The position numbers and the translations under genes were made by a program. The notes below the pieces were generated by a model. The model had not been told where the DNA came from. It saw only the letters and a list, made by a program, of their open reading frames with translations, and searched no databases. Below are positions 27,831 through 37,538 of a stretch of 64,000 bases of DNA, piece by piece (positions within the stretch are counted from its first letter, which is position 1; each line of letters opens with the position of its first letter). The stretch is from positions 1 through 64,000 of the forward strand of contig NZ_WKJN01000006.1 in the NCBI RefSeq assembly GCF_009674495.1, read 5' to 3'. Source of the DNA: Duganella alba. Its GTDB lineage: Bacteria > Pseudomonadota > Gammaproteobacteria > Burkholderiales > Burkholderiaceae_D.

Positions 27831-28345
27831 TTTTGCTCCTTTGCTGTTACGGGAGCTCGATGATGCCTGTGCACGTTGTGAAAGTCGTCCAATCTGCTAG
27901 CAAATTTTTAAAAACTCAAGGATTGTTGCTGGTTGGCAATTGCGAGGCACCAATGGAAAGCGAAATACCTATCAAAATTCAAGTTCCATAAAGACAACAT
28001 CTCAAGGCTTTTTTGACATTTCCGCCTGCTAGCTAAGTTGAAATCTCCGGCGTTCCTGGATCTCATTTTCCGTAGCCGTCAACTTACGGAGGCTGCTTGG
28101 GCCTGACATCGCATCCCATATTGGCGTGTATATTGTTCAGGCGCCCCTATCGTCGGCGTCGACTGCTTTCCATTCCCCTAAGGACATACTCTCGCCGCCC
28201 GAATTTGACTTGAGCAAATCGAGTCGGTTGGGGGCGAGTATCCACGCCATGTCAGTGCGAGTCAGCACGCTCATGTACAGCGAGGCCTTCTATTGATTTG
28301 CACGGAAATCTGAGCCACTGGGTCAGAATCAACGCAAATTAGCAA
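27831..28345. other. Gene-free spacer between the small gene and the restriction operon
   Basis: No reading frame with coding character on either strand. The only clear structure is the hairpin at 28293-28342. The rest may be degenerate mobile DNA, but no transposase remnant could be read. Confidence 0.45.
28293..28342 (-). terminator. Imperfect long hairpin after the restriction operon
   Basis: Left arm 28293-28316 and right arm 28320-28342 around ACT. The inner TCTGAGCC/GGGTCAGA pairs with one mismatch, and the outer TTGATTTGC/GCAAATTA pairs loosely. It begins 3 bp past the stop of the last operon gene and could end transcription. Its shape also resembles ends of insertion sequences, so a leftover IS terminus is an alternative. 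Confidence 0.4.
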
Positions 28346-30190
28346 TTATCCTGAAGCCGTACTTTTGACACCAACATACTTGCCTGCTAAATGTTCGGCC
28401 ACCTCCGCCCTTATTGAACCAGAGGCAACGTGACTCATAATGTCATCAAAAAACTTCGATACTGCGTTATCCACTACTCCAGGCCTCATCACAAACGCAC
28501 CCACGCCGGGCAAAATTTCATGGAACTCAGTCCAGGACTTTCCTGTCGAACCGGGATATAGTATGTAAGCACCATAACTTCTTCGAATAGCATCACGATA
28601 GGCATGCATTTTTAATAAATCATCTCTCTTATGGCTCGTTTGTTCGGCGGTCTCGTTGAAATCATCAGTTTCACTTACAAGCGTTTGGATATCGCTATCA
28701 ACATCACCGAATATTTGTTGCAAAGTCTCGATGCGATATTTAGCATCAAAATGGATATGCGAGATTTTGCCCAGCGCCTCCGCCTCTTTTTCCTCGTAAC
28801 TACCTAACCAAAACGATATTGTATAGTCCGGACGCATTTGCTCGGTCCAAGAACCCGCATCAGCGACCGAAAAATTCCGTTTAAACGTTCGGTTATAATC
28901 GAATCTAGCATTAATTTGAACTGATCCGACATGAGCTTTTCCAAAAAAACTTAAATTTCTTCCAGCTTTAAGTTTCAGTCCCAATTTATCTTTAGTTTTC
29001 TCAATCAATGTCGATAACGCCAAAGGTGATTGAGGAAATTTTTCAGAGAAAATCTTAAACAGTTTAAAAAAAGCCCAGTACTCATATAATTTCGCAACAT
29101 CCCTGCGCCCTAATTCATAGGCATCGGAGCCAGCTTCCCAAAATAATTTAGCTGCTAAATCAAAATTCAGCCAGGCCTGTAGAATTTCTCGATATCCGGA
29201 TTTTTGCTGAAGTACTGAGCTACTTAAAGGAATACTGTCTAAAACTGACAATCCACTCAGTGTTTTGTGATCTAATATATTTTTTAGAGAACATACTAAT
29301 GAACGGCAGTCTGCTATCAATCGTGCATGCTCGCTTCGGTTAAGTTTGGAAACTGCCTCTAAAAGATTGCTAAGAAATGAAGAAAATGTTAGTAGAGCAA
29401 ATCGAACAAATCGATTCTCTGGCACATCTCTGGTACGCCCCGATGACGCTACAGTTATCGATGAAGGCAGCGTACTAGCTCTTGCAGCTAAAGGGTGACC
29501 TGAAGGTACCGGAAACCTATTCCCCCCACGGGCGATCTCTAAAAGGTTTTTACCATTTGGACGAAAACCTCGCCTGATATCCTTTTGAATTAGCTGTGAG
29601 TCAATTCGTTCGTGAGGGCGACTAAGCACAAGCTGAATGGCATCTTTGAAAGATTTTCTTCCTAAGAGACCATTTAGGAAAGCGAATTGTTGATATGCGA
29701 CCTGCGAATCATTCGTTGGATCTGGAAGCGCCCGCAAAGTCGTTGGCGCTCTCAATTCAAATGCTAACTCTACTGCATGTTCAGTTATCTCCTCGATCAT
29801 TATACGAAGATCTTCGCGATAACCGAGCTTGCGCGAACGCACCTCAATTGCGGAACTTCCAACTACTTGCCCATCCTCATTTATAAATTGGATGGCCAAT
29901 CTACCTACATAAGCCTTGAGGTCCAAAGTTCCACAATTTTTTTGACGAGGGTTGGCGCTTGGACGAAATGCCCCCACTCCTGCGAGCGATAACGCTCTAA
30001 GGGAAGGAGGATCTATCTCGTATTCATAGCGAGTAGCCTCAAATATCTGAATTTCCTCTTCGGCGTAAATCGTTGCTTCAGCAGGATCAATTCTAAAAAT
30101 TGCGTCATCAGAATCGCTGGGAGCAAAGAGCCGTAATGCCCCCAAAGCGATGCCGGCTTCATTAGCGATTGGAACATCGATCGAAATCAT
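28346..30190 (-). CDS. DUF2357/McrC-like nuclease subunit of a LlaJI/BsuMI-like restriction system
   Basis: 614 residues. The C-terminal third carries a PD-(D/E)xK nuclease pattern: MRPDYTISFW followed ~30 residues later by IHFDAKYR (PD...D-x-K), preceded by the fragment KLYEYWAFFKLF typical of DUF2357/McrC-like proteins. The N-terminal part is strand-rich and probably the contact surface for the McrB-like partner. Its start lies 5 bp after the stop of the McrB-like gene, so the two are co-translated. In the McrBC/LlaJI scheme this subunit cuts DNA when activated by the AAA+ partner. Last gene of the operon. Confidence 0.8.
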   Translation of the reverse strand: MISIDVPIANEAGIALGALRLFAPSDSDDAIFRIDPAEATIYAEEEIQIFEATRYEYEIDPPSLRALSLAGVGAFRPSANPRQKNCGTLDLKAYVGRLAIQFINEDGQVVGSSAIEVRSRKLGYREDLRIMIEEITEHAVELAFELRAPTTLRALPDPTNDSQVAYQQFAFLNGLLGRKSFKDAIQLVLSRPHERIDSQLIQKDIRRGFRPNGKNLLEIARGGNRFPVPSGHPLAARASTLPSSITVASSGRTRDVPENRFVRFALLTFSSFLSNLLEAVSKLNRSEHARLIADCRSLVCSLKNILDHKTLSGLSVLDSIPLSSSVLQQKSGYREILQAWLNFDLAAKLFWEAGSDAYELGRRDVAKLYEYWAFFKLFKIFSEKFPQSPLALSTLIEKTKDKLGLKLKAGRNLSFFGKAHVGSVQINARFDYNRTFKRNFSVADAGSWTEQMRPDYTISFWLGSYEEKEAEALGKISHIHFDAKYRIETLQQIFGDVDSDIQTLVSETDDFNETAEQTSHKRDDLLKMHAYRDAIRRSYGAYILYPGSTGKSWTEFHEILPGVGAFVMRPGVVDNAVSKFFDDIMSHVASGSIRAEVAEHLAGKYVGVKSTASG

Positions 30191-30195
30191 GTGTC

Positions 30196-31818
30196 TTAAT
30201 CTAAAAAACTAGCAAAGCCATCTTTTAAACGGCTTTGCATGCGTTCGATTTTTTCTTGGCTTAGCGTGTAGCTTTCTTTAGATACGTACGCCTCTAAACT
30301 ATTCAAAACAGGCCTTAGTCGCCGTTCAGAACCATGTAGTTTTGGCATTATCCGTTGAAGAATCTGAGCATCTAGTGCCTTCAGCAAATCCCAATCCTCT
30401 CCTAAAAGTTCAGATTGAATTCGCACAAATTTGGCAATTTCAAGTGCAGTGCGATACCCAAATTCTGAACCATTAATAGAGAGCAAATCAAAGATATCAG
30501 ACAAGGCTGATGCTACAGCAGAAGTATTGGCTTCTGAATTTTCAGCTTGACCAACAGACCCAGCTTCTGCCCATCGAACAAAATGGGGGCCGTACGCAAG
30601 TCCCATGCCCTCTAATACCTCTAAATCTAATGGTTGCGGTGCTACCAAGAATTGCTTTAGGTCTGCCGAAGTCATTCGAAATTCAATCACGTTTGCACGA
30701 TCTAAAACTTTCGGCGAAAACATATATGTGGTTTCGTCGACGTTAACAGTGCCAATGATGAACACATTCTGGGGCAACTGCAGTCGAGGTGGAACTCCCT
30801 CTATTTCTGCGTCAGCGCCATGTAACGCAAGCGGATGTCCAGATTCCAGAGAGGAAAGCACATCGGAGAAATAGCGCTCGACATGGGATAAATTCATTTC
30901 ATCCAAAATCAAGAAGTACGGCCGGCTTGGATCCTTATATGCTCTTAACAGAAGATCCAGGGAGCCGTTTGTTGGGCGCCGGTACTTACCTGGATCCAAA
31001 GCATCACGATAGCCAACAATGTTTTCATTACTGGTCCAATCCGCGCCTACGGCGACCACCTCTACTTGGCCCTCAACCTCTTCTAACCATTTGCCAAAAG
31101 CCAACGCCAGCTGGGTTTTTCCGCTTCCAGACAGGCCCGCGAGTACTACGAACCGTTTCGTCAGAAGAGATGTTATAAACCTCTCAAGCAAGCCGTCACT
31201 TAATCGCATTCGCGCGCGCAATAATGCTGTCCTACAGTCGGCTATCAGGTTTTTTGCGTGTATAACGCTATCTTGCAAAGTTATTTGGATAGCCGGCGAG
31301 GTTCCAGGCGCTGCGGAAATTAAGCTCTGGCGAGGAATTTCCTTGACGCTTACACCAGGAAATAGGCTTTCTAATTTTGACGCGTAATTACAGTTAGGAA
31401 TATGGATAAAGCGAAGTGGACGTAATTCAGTCTCATTGTCAAACTGAACAAAACTTAAAATTCCATCGAAAGTCGTCCCTCTTTCCTCGCCAGAGACGAA
31501 CTTGTCACATGTCGCAGAAAAAGAGTTACCAATACGTTCCAAAGCGTGTTCCGCTGTTTCATCTGGGCGCACATCTTGCTGGAGAAAAACGACCGCTAAT
31601 GGTGCGTTTTGCCCTCGTTGATTTCCCTGAGGCAATCTGGTATCCAAATTGCTAATCCGCTTTGATGATCCTGTCGCGTAAATATGCTCAGCATCCATTG
31701 GCAAAGCTTCAGCAATCTTCTGCTTAATTTTTTGATATTTTTTTGTGCTTGTATTGGAAATGCCGCCAGAATATTCTGTAAGCAGTTCACGAAAAAGCTC
31801 GTTAATAATTTCAATCAT
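30196..31818 (-). CDS. McrB-like AAA+ NTPase restriction subunit with MrcB_N-type domain
   Basis: 540 residues. The N-terminus (residues ~1-170) matches the MrcB_N domain (IYATGSSKR region). The AAA+ core has Walker A GLSGSGKT (228-235), Walker B YFLILDEMNLSH (~301-312) and the McrB-type nucleotide-recognition segment GTVNVDETTYMFSPKVLDRAN (from ~356), the place where McrB has its GTP-specific NTxD motif. It should translocate or sense DNA and trigger the following nuclease subunit. The ribosome site AAGGAG lies 11 bp before the start. It is 18 bp downstream of the second methyltransferase. Confidence 0.85.
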   Translation of the reverse strand: MIEIINELFRELLTEYSGGISNTSTKKYQKIKQKIAEALPMDAEHIYATGSSKRISNLDTRLPQGNQRGQNAPLAVVFLQQDVRPDETAEHALERIGNSFSATCDKFVSGEERGTTFDGILSFVQFDNETELRPLRFIHIPNCNYASKLESLFPGVSVKEIPRQSLISAAPGTSPAIQITLQDSVIHAKNLIADCRTALLRARMRLSDGLLERFITSLLTKRFVVLAGLSGSGKTQLALAFGKWLEEVEGQVEVVAVGADWTSNENIVGYRDALDPGKYRRPTNGSLDLLLRAYKDPSRPYFLILDEMNLSHVERYFSDVLSSLESGHPLALHGADAEIEGVPPRLQLPQNVFIIGTVNVDETTYMFSPKVLDRANVIEFRMTSADLKQFLVAPQPLDLEVLEGMGLAYGPHFVRWAEAGSVGQAENSEANTSAVASALSDIFDLLSINGSEFGYRTALEIAKFVRIQSELLGEDWDLLKALDAQILQRIMPKLHGSERRLRPVLNSLEAYVSKESYTLSQEKIERMQSRLKDGFASFLD

Positions 31819-31836
31819 TAAGATTCCGCTCCTTTG

Positions 31837-32997
31837 TTACGCCATCGCCTCTGCATGCTTTTTAAGGTCGCCAAGAAAAATTTTTGAATAAACAACATTA
31901 GTACATTCCAATGCTCGTCCTAAAAATCCAAGGGTCGCTCGCTGAGAAAGAGGTTTTAGATCGGTTTTGAGAAATGAAGACAGCAATTCCTGCTCACTGT
32001 TACTGGCCCAGCGACTAACTTTCGCTTTAAATAAACCTGACTCATTTCCAAAAGCAGCATCAGGCCAAGCCCCATTTGGATTCAACGTACTGAATTCAAA
32101 GGCCACCTTTTCTATTTTTCCTTGTAGCTTTTGTCCCACCCAAGTCGACAAATTGGTAGAGACCGCGTTTCCTATTAGTCTCCACCGATAACTTTGTCGC
32201 GCATCAATACCATCAAGAGAAAAATCCGTCCATCCTTCGGGGAATCCTTGAAGACGCTCTGCATCTCCAAGGCCGATTGTTCCAAAAAATTCTTTTTGAG
32301 GAAACCAAACAGCTGGAGGGGAAGCTATTCCCAGAGTCGAACCACATTTTATTGGTGGAACTCCTTCGCGCGCCCAGCCCACTCCACGTTTTCCCTCAGT
32401 CCAATAAAACCCAAAAGCGGAAGCCCCATCAACATTGTTCGGTTTTCCATCAATATCAGGTTCTACAAAATTATTATCAAATAAGACATCCTGAGGCTGT
32501 TCTTCCAAAGAAGCGAGAAGAACGACACGCGGCCTGCGCTGAGGTAACCCAAAAGATCTAGCATCCACGACGCGATATGCCCATCGATAACCCAATCGGG
32601 AAAGCTCCCCCGTAACAAATCTCATTGCTTTACCGCTATCCAATCGAAGCATATACGGTACATTTTCGATAAGAATCCAAGGAGGGCGCTTACCGAGAGC
32701 TTTTTCCTCGATGAGGGTAAGTAATTTTTTTACTAGTCCGGACCTACCGCCTTCAAGCCCTTTCTTTCCACCTGCTTGACTTAAGTCTTGGCACGGAAAG
32801 CCTGCTGTAATGATATCGGCTTGTGGTAATTTCTTAATCGTTGTGATGTCGTCGTGAAACGATGCATTGGGGAAGCGTCTTCGCAAAATAGCTTGAGCAA
32901 GTGGATCAATCTCACAAAAAAACTTAGACTGAATCCCGCTTCGCTCAAGCCCGTACTCAATACCACCAATACCTGAAAATAAACTAACTGCTTGCAT
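31837..32997 (-). CDS. DNA cytosine-C5 methyltransferase, second of the pair
   Basis: 386 residues with all main C5-methyltransferase motifs: I (MQAVSLFSGIGGIEYGLE), IV with the catalytic Cys (ITAGFPCQDLSQAGG), VI (ILIENVPYML), VIII (LPQRRPRVVLLAS) and X (RWRLIGNAVSTNLSTWVGQ). The variable target-recognition region (~185-270) differs from that of its neighbour, so the two should recognise different strands or sites. It starts 9 bp after the stop of the first methyltransferase. It modifies host DNA to protect it from the restriction subunits encoded next. Confidence 0.93.
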   Translation of the reverse strand: MQAVSLFSGIGGIEYGLERSGIQSKFFCEIDPLAQAILRRRFPNASFHDDITTIKKLPQADIITAGFPCQDLSQAGGKKGLEGGRSGLVKKLLTLIEEKALGKRPPWILIENVPYMLRLDSGKAMRFVTGELSRLGYRWAYRVVDARSFGLPQRRPRVVLLASLEEQPQDVLFDNNFVEPDIDGKPNNVDGASAFGFYWTEGKRGVGWAREGVPPIKCGSTLGIASPPAVWFPQKEFFGTIGLGDAERLQGFPEGWTDFSLDGIDARQSYRWRLIGNAVSTNLSTWVGQKLQGKIEKVAFEFSTLNPNGAWPDAAFGNESGLFKAKVSRWASNSEQELLSSFLKTDLKPLSQRATLGFLGRALECTNVVYSKIFLGDLKKHAEAMA

Positions 32998-33006
32998 ATA
33001 TCTATC

Positions 33007-34296
33007 TTACCTTAATTGATTCAACACAATTGCATATGCTAGTTTTGATGGCACCGCATTTCCGATCAATTCTTGATATTGTCTTCTGCCTAAATCACCA
33101 AAATCAAAGAAGTCCGGGAAAAACTGTACCCGCGCAGCTTCATGAGGGGTTAATGTTCGCCGTTCTAATGGATGCACAAATCGCCCCTGTCCCGTAGACC
33201 CAAACCCAGTCGTAATCGTGGGTGCAGGACGATCCCAATGCATACGACCATATACACCCGTATATGAATGACTTTTGTCTCTATGACAAGGGGGGCGCTC
33301 AGAATTGGGCAATTCATATAAATTATTATCAAACAAGAAATCGATTCTTTTCCTATTTACTTGAGAATGTGATGCGGAACTGTCGAAGATTTGCGAGGAT
33401 TGTAATGACCGTAAATCATCAATTGCCCAACCTAATGTACGAGGCCGCTTAGAACCGAATGTCGGAATAGTCTCCAATGTATGGAGCTCAGATAAGCTTG
33501 CAACTAGGAAAAATCTCTTTCGAGCTTGAGCAGCGCCGAACATTTCTGCGCTCAAAACTCCATCACTCATGGAATAGCCTAATTTTTCTAATATTTTTAT
33601 AGCTTCGCCTAAAGATCCAAGCTTATCGTGTCGAATTCCTTGCACGTTTTCAATTAAAATATGCTTCGGACGAAAAAGCTCAGCGAATCTCGCAACTCGC
33701 AATACTAGTTGGTTTTTTGGATCTGCCCGGCGTGTGTGATTATTAAGATCTGAATGACCTTGACAGGGAGGTCCAGCGATCACGAAGTCGACTTTTCCGA
33801 GCTTTTTTATAAACGCTATTTCTGACGAGGTTCGCTTGGAACCTACTTTACCATCCAGTAATAGTTCTAGGGGTTCTGCGGCGGAAAATAATGGGGAAAA
33901 GTTTTGACGATATACGTCCAGAGCCGTCTCGTTAATATCACTTGCAAAAACAAATTCAACAGGTATACCAAGAGCACGACAAGCTTCTCTAAGTCCAATT
34001 GACAGCCCGCCGCATCCGCTAAACAGATCTGCGACTCTTAAGGTGCTGGACTCGACTACTTCAGTTTTCGGTAAAGATAGCGATCTCAGCCATGCTACGT
34101 CGAATGCATCGGATAGATCCGCAATATCCTTAATGGATCCACGAACCGTTACAGATGAATTCCTTTCCTGCCCATTTCTCAATACTATTGTACGAGTAAT
34201 GACCTTCCCTTTTTTACTAAACTTTTCGATAGATTCGGTTGAACCCGGCATCGAATTTTCCACGGTGAGCTGGCGTTCCATGCATACATCAAGCAT
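33007..34296 (-). CDS. DNA cytosine-C5 methyltransferase, first of the pair
   Basis: 429 residues from ATG 34296, chosen because it overlaps the end of the ribbon-helix-helix gene by 8 bp (coupled translation); an ATG at 34365 lies inside that gene. An ~85-residue N-terminal extension precedes motif I (VADLFSGCGGLSIGL). Others: IV with catalytic Cys (FVIAGPPCQGHSD), VI (ILIENVQGI), VIII (QARKRFFLVAS) and X (YQELIGNAVPSKLAYAI). Two unlike C5-methyltransferases in tandem are the hallmark of LlaJI and BsuMI systems, where an asymmetric site needs one enzyme per strand (LlaJI) or two proteins are required (BsuMI). Confidence 0.92.
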   Translation of the reverse strand: MLDVCMERQLTVENSMPGSTESIEKFSKKGKVITRTIVLRNGQERNSSVTVRGSIKDIADLSDAFDVAWLRSLSLPKTEVVESSTLRVADLFSGCGGLSIGLREACRALGIPVEFVFASDINETALDVYRQNFSPLFSAAEPLELLLDGKVGSKRTSSEIAFIKKLGKVDFVIAGPPCQGHSDLNNHTRRADPKNQLVLRVARFAELFRPKHILIENVQGIRHDKLGSLGEAIKILEKLGYSMSDGVLSAEMFGAAQARKRFFLVASLSELHTLETIPTFGSKRPRTLGWAIDDLRSLQSSQIFDSSASHSQVNRKRIDFLFDNNLYELPNSERPPCHRDKSHSYTGVYGRMHWDRPAPTITTGFGSTGQGRFVHPLERRTLTPHEAARVQFFPDFFDFGDLGRRQYQELIGNAVPSKLAYAIVLNQLR

Positions 34297-34504
34297 ATTG
34301 GCGTCCCTGCCGAATTTCCCCGACCACGGCGGATAATTCTTCTTCAGCATCCATCTCAAGCGCACCAGATTTGATGCAATTCATGGCCGATTTCACGAAC
34401 CAATCCTTCATCGTCATACCATTTTTGGCTAAGACTGCATGAAGCTCCCGCTTCAAAAGTGGATCTATTTCGATCACGACGCGTCCGCTTCGCCCAATAC
34501 TCAT
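34289..34504 (-). CDS. Ribbon-helix-helix protein, candidate controller of the restriction operon
   Basis: 71 residues with a CopG/Arc-type fold: strand SGRVVIEID then helices LLKRELHAVLAKN and MKDWFVKSAMNCI. The start follows GAGAG at 6 bp. It is first in the operon and overlaps the first methyltransferase by 8 bp. Restriction systems often encode a small controller to delay nuclease expression; those are usually helix-turn-helix proteins, so a ribbon-helix-helix here is unusual. A perfect 11-bp palindrome lies ~90 bp upstream and is a candidate operator. An antitoxin-like ancestry is possible, but there is no toxin partner. Confidence 0.72.
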   Translation of the reverse strand: MSIGRSGRVVIEIDPLLKRELHAVLAKNGMTMKDWFVKSAMNCIKSGALEMDAEEELSAVVGEIRQGRQYA

Positions 34505-34594
34505 TTCAAACTCTCAATGTGCTATATGTAACATGGAATTTTACTCTACTGTGACTTGTCCGTGTGGCGCCATAGCTTGGCGAAGACACATCTC

Positions 34595-34620
34595 TCAGGT
34601 GTATCTATGGATACACCTGA
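34595..34620. promoter_or_regulatory. Perfect palindrome upstream of the restriction operon
   Basis: TCAGGTGTATC (34595-34605) and GATACACCTGA (34610-34620) are exact inverted repeats around TATG. There is no T run, so it is more likely an operator than a terminator. The ribbon-helix-helix protein encoded 90 bp downstream is the obvious candidate ligand. Confidence 0.6.
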
Positions 34621-34928
34621 TGAGTGGACGAAAGAAGGATCTGGGACAAGGCTGACAATGGGTCTGCCCCTCTGATGTCTAGCGAACAAGTACTCACGAT
34701 CCGTCTTGCGTTTGTTCTGCTGCTCGCCACATACCATCAAGGCGGTGAAAATCTGAACAGCAAATATTTCAAACTTTTCCGGGGTGAGAGGTCAGGCTTT
34801 AGAGTCCACGGGCACGATCAGGAAAGAGGCTGGCAGGCCCCCCGTCGATGAATTGCGACCATGTCTGCGTACCGCAGCCGTCCTATTTGGGGGGCCGTGT
34901 TGCCTTAGATAAAATAAACCCCGAGCGG
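34621..34928. other. Gene-free spacer inside the right end of the element
   Basis: Between the palindrome and the right-end repeats there is no frame with convincing coding character. Short frames exist (for example 34624-34851 on plus and 34546-34740 on minus), but none has a ribosome site or recognisable sequence. Confidence 0.45.
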
Positions 34929-34956
34929 CGATACAGAATTTGTTTTACCGATACAG
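34929..34956 (-). repeat. Closely packed subterminal repeats of the right end
   Basis: On the minus strand CTGTATCG occurs at 34956-34949 and 34936-34929, exactly 20 bp apart, each preceded by an A-rich stretch (AAAATAAAGG and AAAACAAATT). It is the same core as at the left end but in inverted orientation and much tighter spacing, as expected for the glmS-proximal end of a Tn7-like element. Confidence 0.62.
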
Positions 34957-34974
34957 CCTTTATTTTTACGATCA
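34948..34974 (-). repeat. Right terminal inverted repeat
   Basis: On the minus strand it begins TGATCGTAAAAATAAA and ends CTGTATCGG, 22/27 identical to the left terminus. Two further bases (TG, 34976-34975) make the very end TGTGATC, so the right terminus starts with TGT as Tn7-family ends do. Confidence 0.68.
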
Positions 34975-34976
34975 CA

Positions 34977-34981
34977 GCAGC
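34977..34981. repeat. Right copy of candidate 5-bp target-site duplication
   Basis: GCAGC, identical to 19258-19262. It lies 15-19 bp after the glmS stop codon on the minus strand. Confidence 0.65.
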
Positions 34982-34996
34982 TAGTGAACTTCTAAT

Positions 34997-36826
<1,830 letters not shown>

Positions 36827-36870
36827 AAGAACCTCTTCTGTTAAGTCAGGAATGCATCGTAGAGCAGCGT

Positions 36871-36921
36871 TGATGAAATAAGCTTTCTAATTATGACTAT
36901 ATTTGGCATAAAATTTCATCA
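36871..36921. promoter_or_regulatory. Spaced inverted repeat in the glmS/AsnC-regulator intergenic region
   Basis: TGATGAAAT (36871-36879) and ATTTCATCA (36913-36921) are exact inverted repeats 33 bp apart in the 131-bp spacer between the divergent genes. A further ATGAAAT lies at 36932. Lrp/AsnC proteins bind such AT-rich repeated half-sites, so autoregulation by the adjacent gene is plausible. Confidence 0.45.
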
Positions 36922-36957
36922 TCCCTACTCAATGAAATATTCTTTCGCCAAAGCCTT

Positions 36958-37410
36958 ATGGATGAAATAGATCGTCGCATTCTCAATGCGCTGCAAGTTG
37001 ATGCGTCTCAAACCAACGCCGAGTTGGCGGCCGCCGTGCACGTCTCGCCGCCGACTTGTTTGCGGCGGGTCAAGCAATTGCGGGAATCTGGCGTGATTCA
37101 GCGCCAGGTTGCCATCGTGGCGCCGGAAAAAGTCGGGCCCAGCCTGACGGCGCTGGTGGAAATCTCGCTGGATATCCAGGCCGCCGAACGCATGACGGAG
37201 TTTGAAGCGCTGGTGGCCGCCGAGGCGGCGGTGCTGCAATGCTATCGCGTGGCGCCCGGGCCGGATTTTGTGCTGGTGGTGCAGGTGGCCGACATGCCGG
37301 CGTACAACGCGCTGGCGCACCGCCTGTTCGCCAGCCATGCCAATGTGCGGAATGTGAAGGCTTACTTCTCCACTTTCCGCAGCAAATTCGAGACCCGCAT
37401 CGCGTTGTGA
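36958..37410 (+). CDS. Lrp/AsnC-family transcriptional regulator
   Basis: 150 residues. N-terminal winged helix-turn-helix (DEIDRRILNALQVDASQTNAELAAAVHVSPPTCLRRVKQLRESGVI) and C-terminal ligand-binding RAM domain (SLTALVEISLD..., VLVVQVADMPAYNALAHRLF). It is divergent from glmS. The effector amino acid is unknown. An inverted repeat in the shared promoter region may be its operator. Confidence 0.9.
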   Translation: MDEIDRRILNALQVDASQTNAELAAAVHVSPPTCLRRVKQLRESGVIQRQVAIVAPEKVGPSLTALVEISLDIQAAERMTEFEALVAAEAAVLQCYRVAPGPDFVLVVQVADMPAYNALAHRLFASHANVRNVKAYFSTFRSKFETRIAL

Positions 37411-37538
37411 ACAAAGTTATACAGGCTTATCCCAAGGATAAATACAGCCTGTCCAGAGGCTTATACAGGGCTTTTCCTCAGCTTATGCACGTGCTTATCC
37501 ATGAGGTTTTCACATGGTTAGTCACAGGCTTATCCACA
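37411..37538. repeat. Cluster of DnaA-box-like motifs downstream of the AsnC-type gene
   Basis: Within ~130 bp there are repeated TTATnC elements: an exact TTATCCACA at 37530-37538 and near matches (TTATACAGG, TTATGCACG, TTATCCATG). No coding potential. The same motif family recurs at 38.05-38.33, 51.40-51.57 and 54.39-54.56 kb. Confidence 0.55.

Larger units (their letters stand above)
19263..34976. mobile_element. Putative non-autonomous Tn7-like element carrying two defence systems, inserted downstream of glmS
   Basis: About 15.7 kb bounded by imperfect inverted terminal repeats (19263-19289 and 34948-34974, 22 of 27 positions identical), subterminal CTGTATCG repeats at both ends, and the 5-bp duplication GCAGC. 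The right end begins 20 bp past the glmS stop codon, the position class used by Tn7 (attTn7), and the end with closely packed repeats is the one nearest glmS, as in Tn7. No tnsA/B/C/D/tniQ-like gene or integrase is inside, so mobilisation in trans or loss of the transposition genes is inferred. Cargo genes are AT-richer than the flanks and differ among themselves in composition, so the load looks assembled from separate sources. Confidence 0.7.

Noticed and set aside
34546-34851. Short frames on both strands in the right end of the element
   Set aside because: Neither has a ribosome site or similarity I can recognise; one overlaps the palindrome upstream of the RHH gene.
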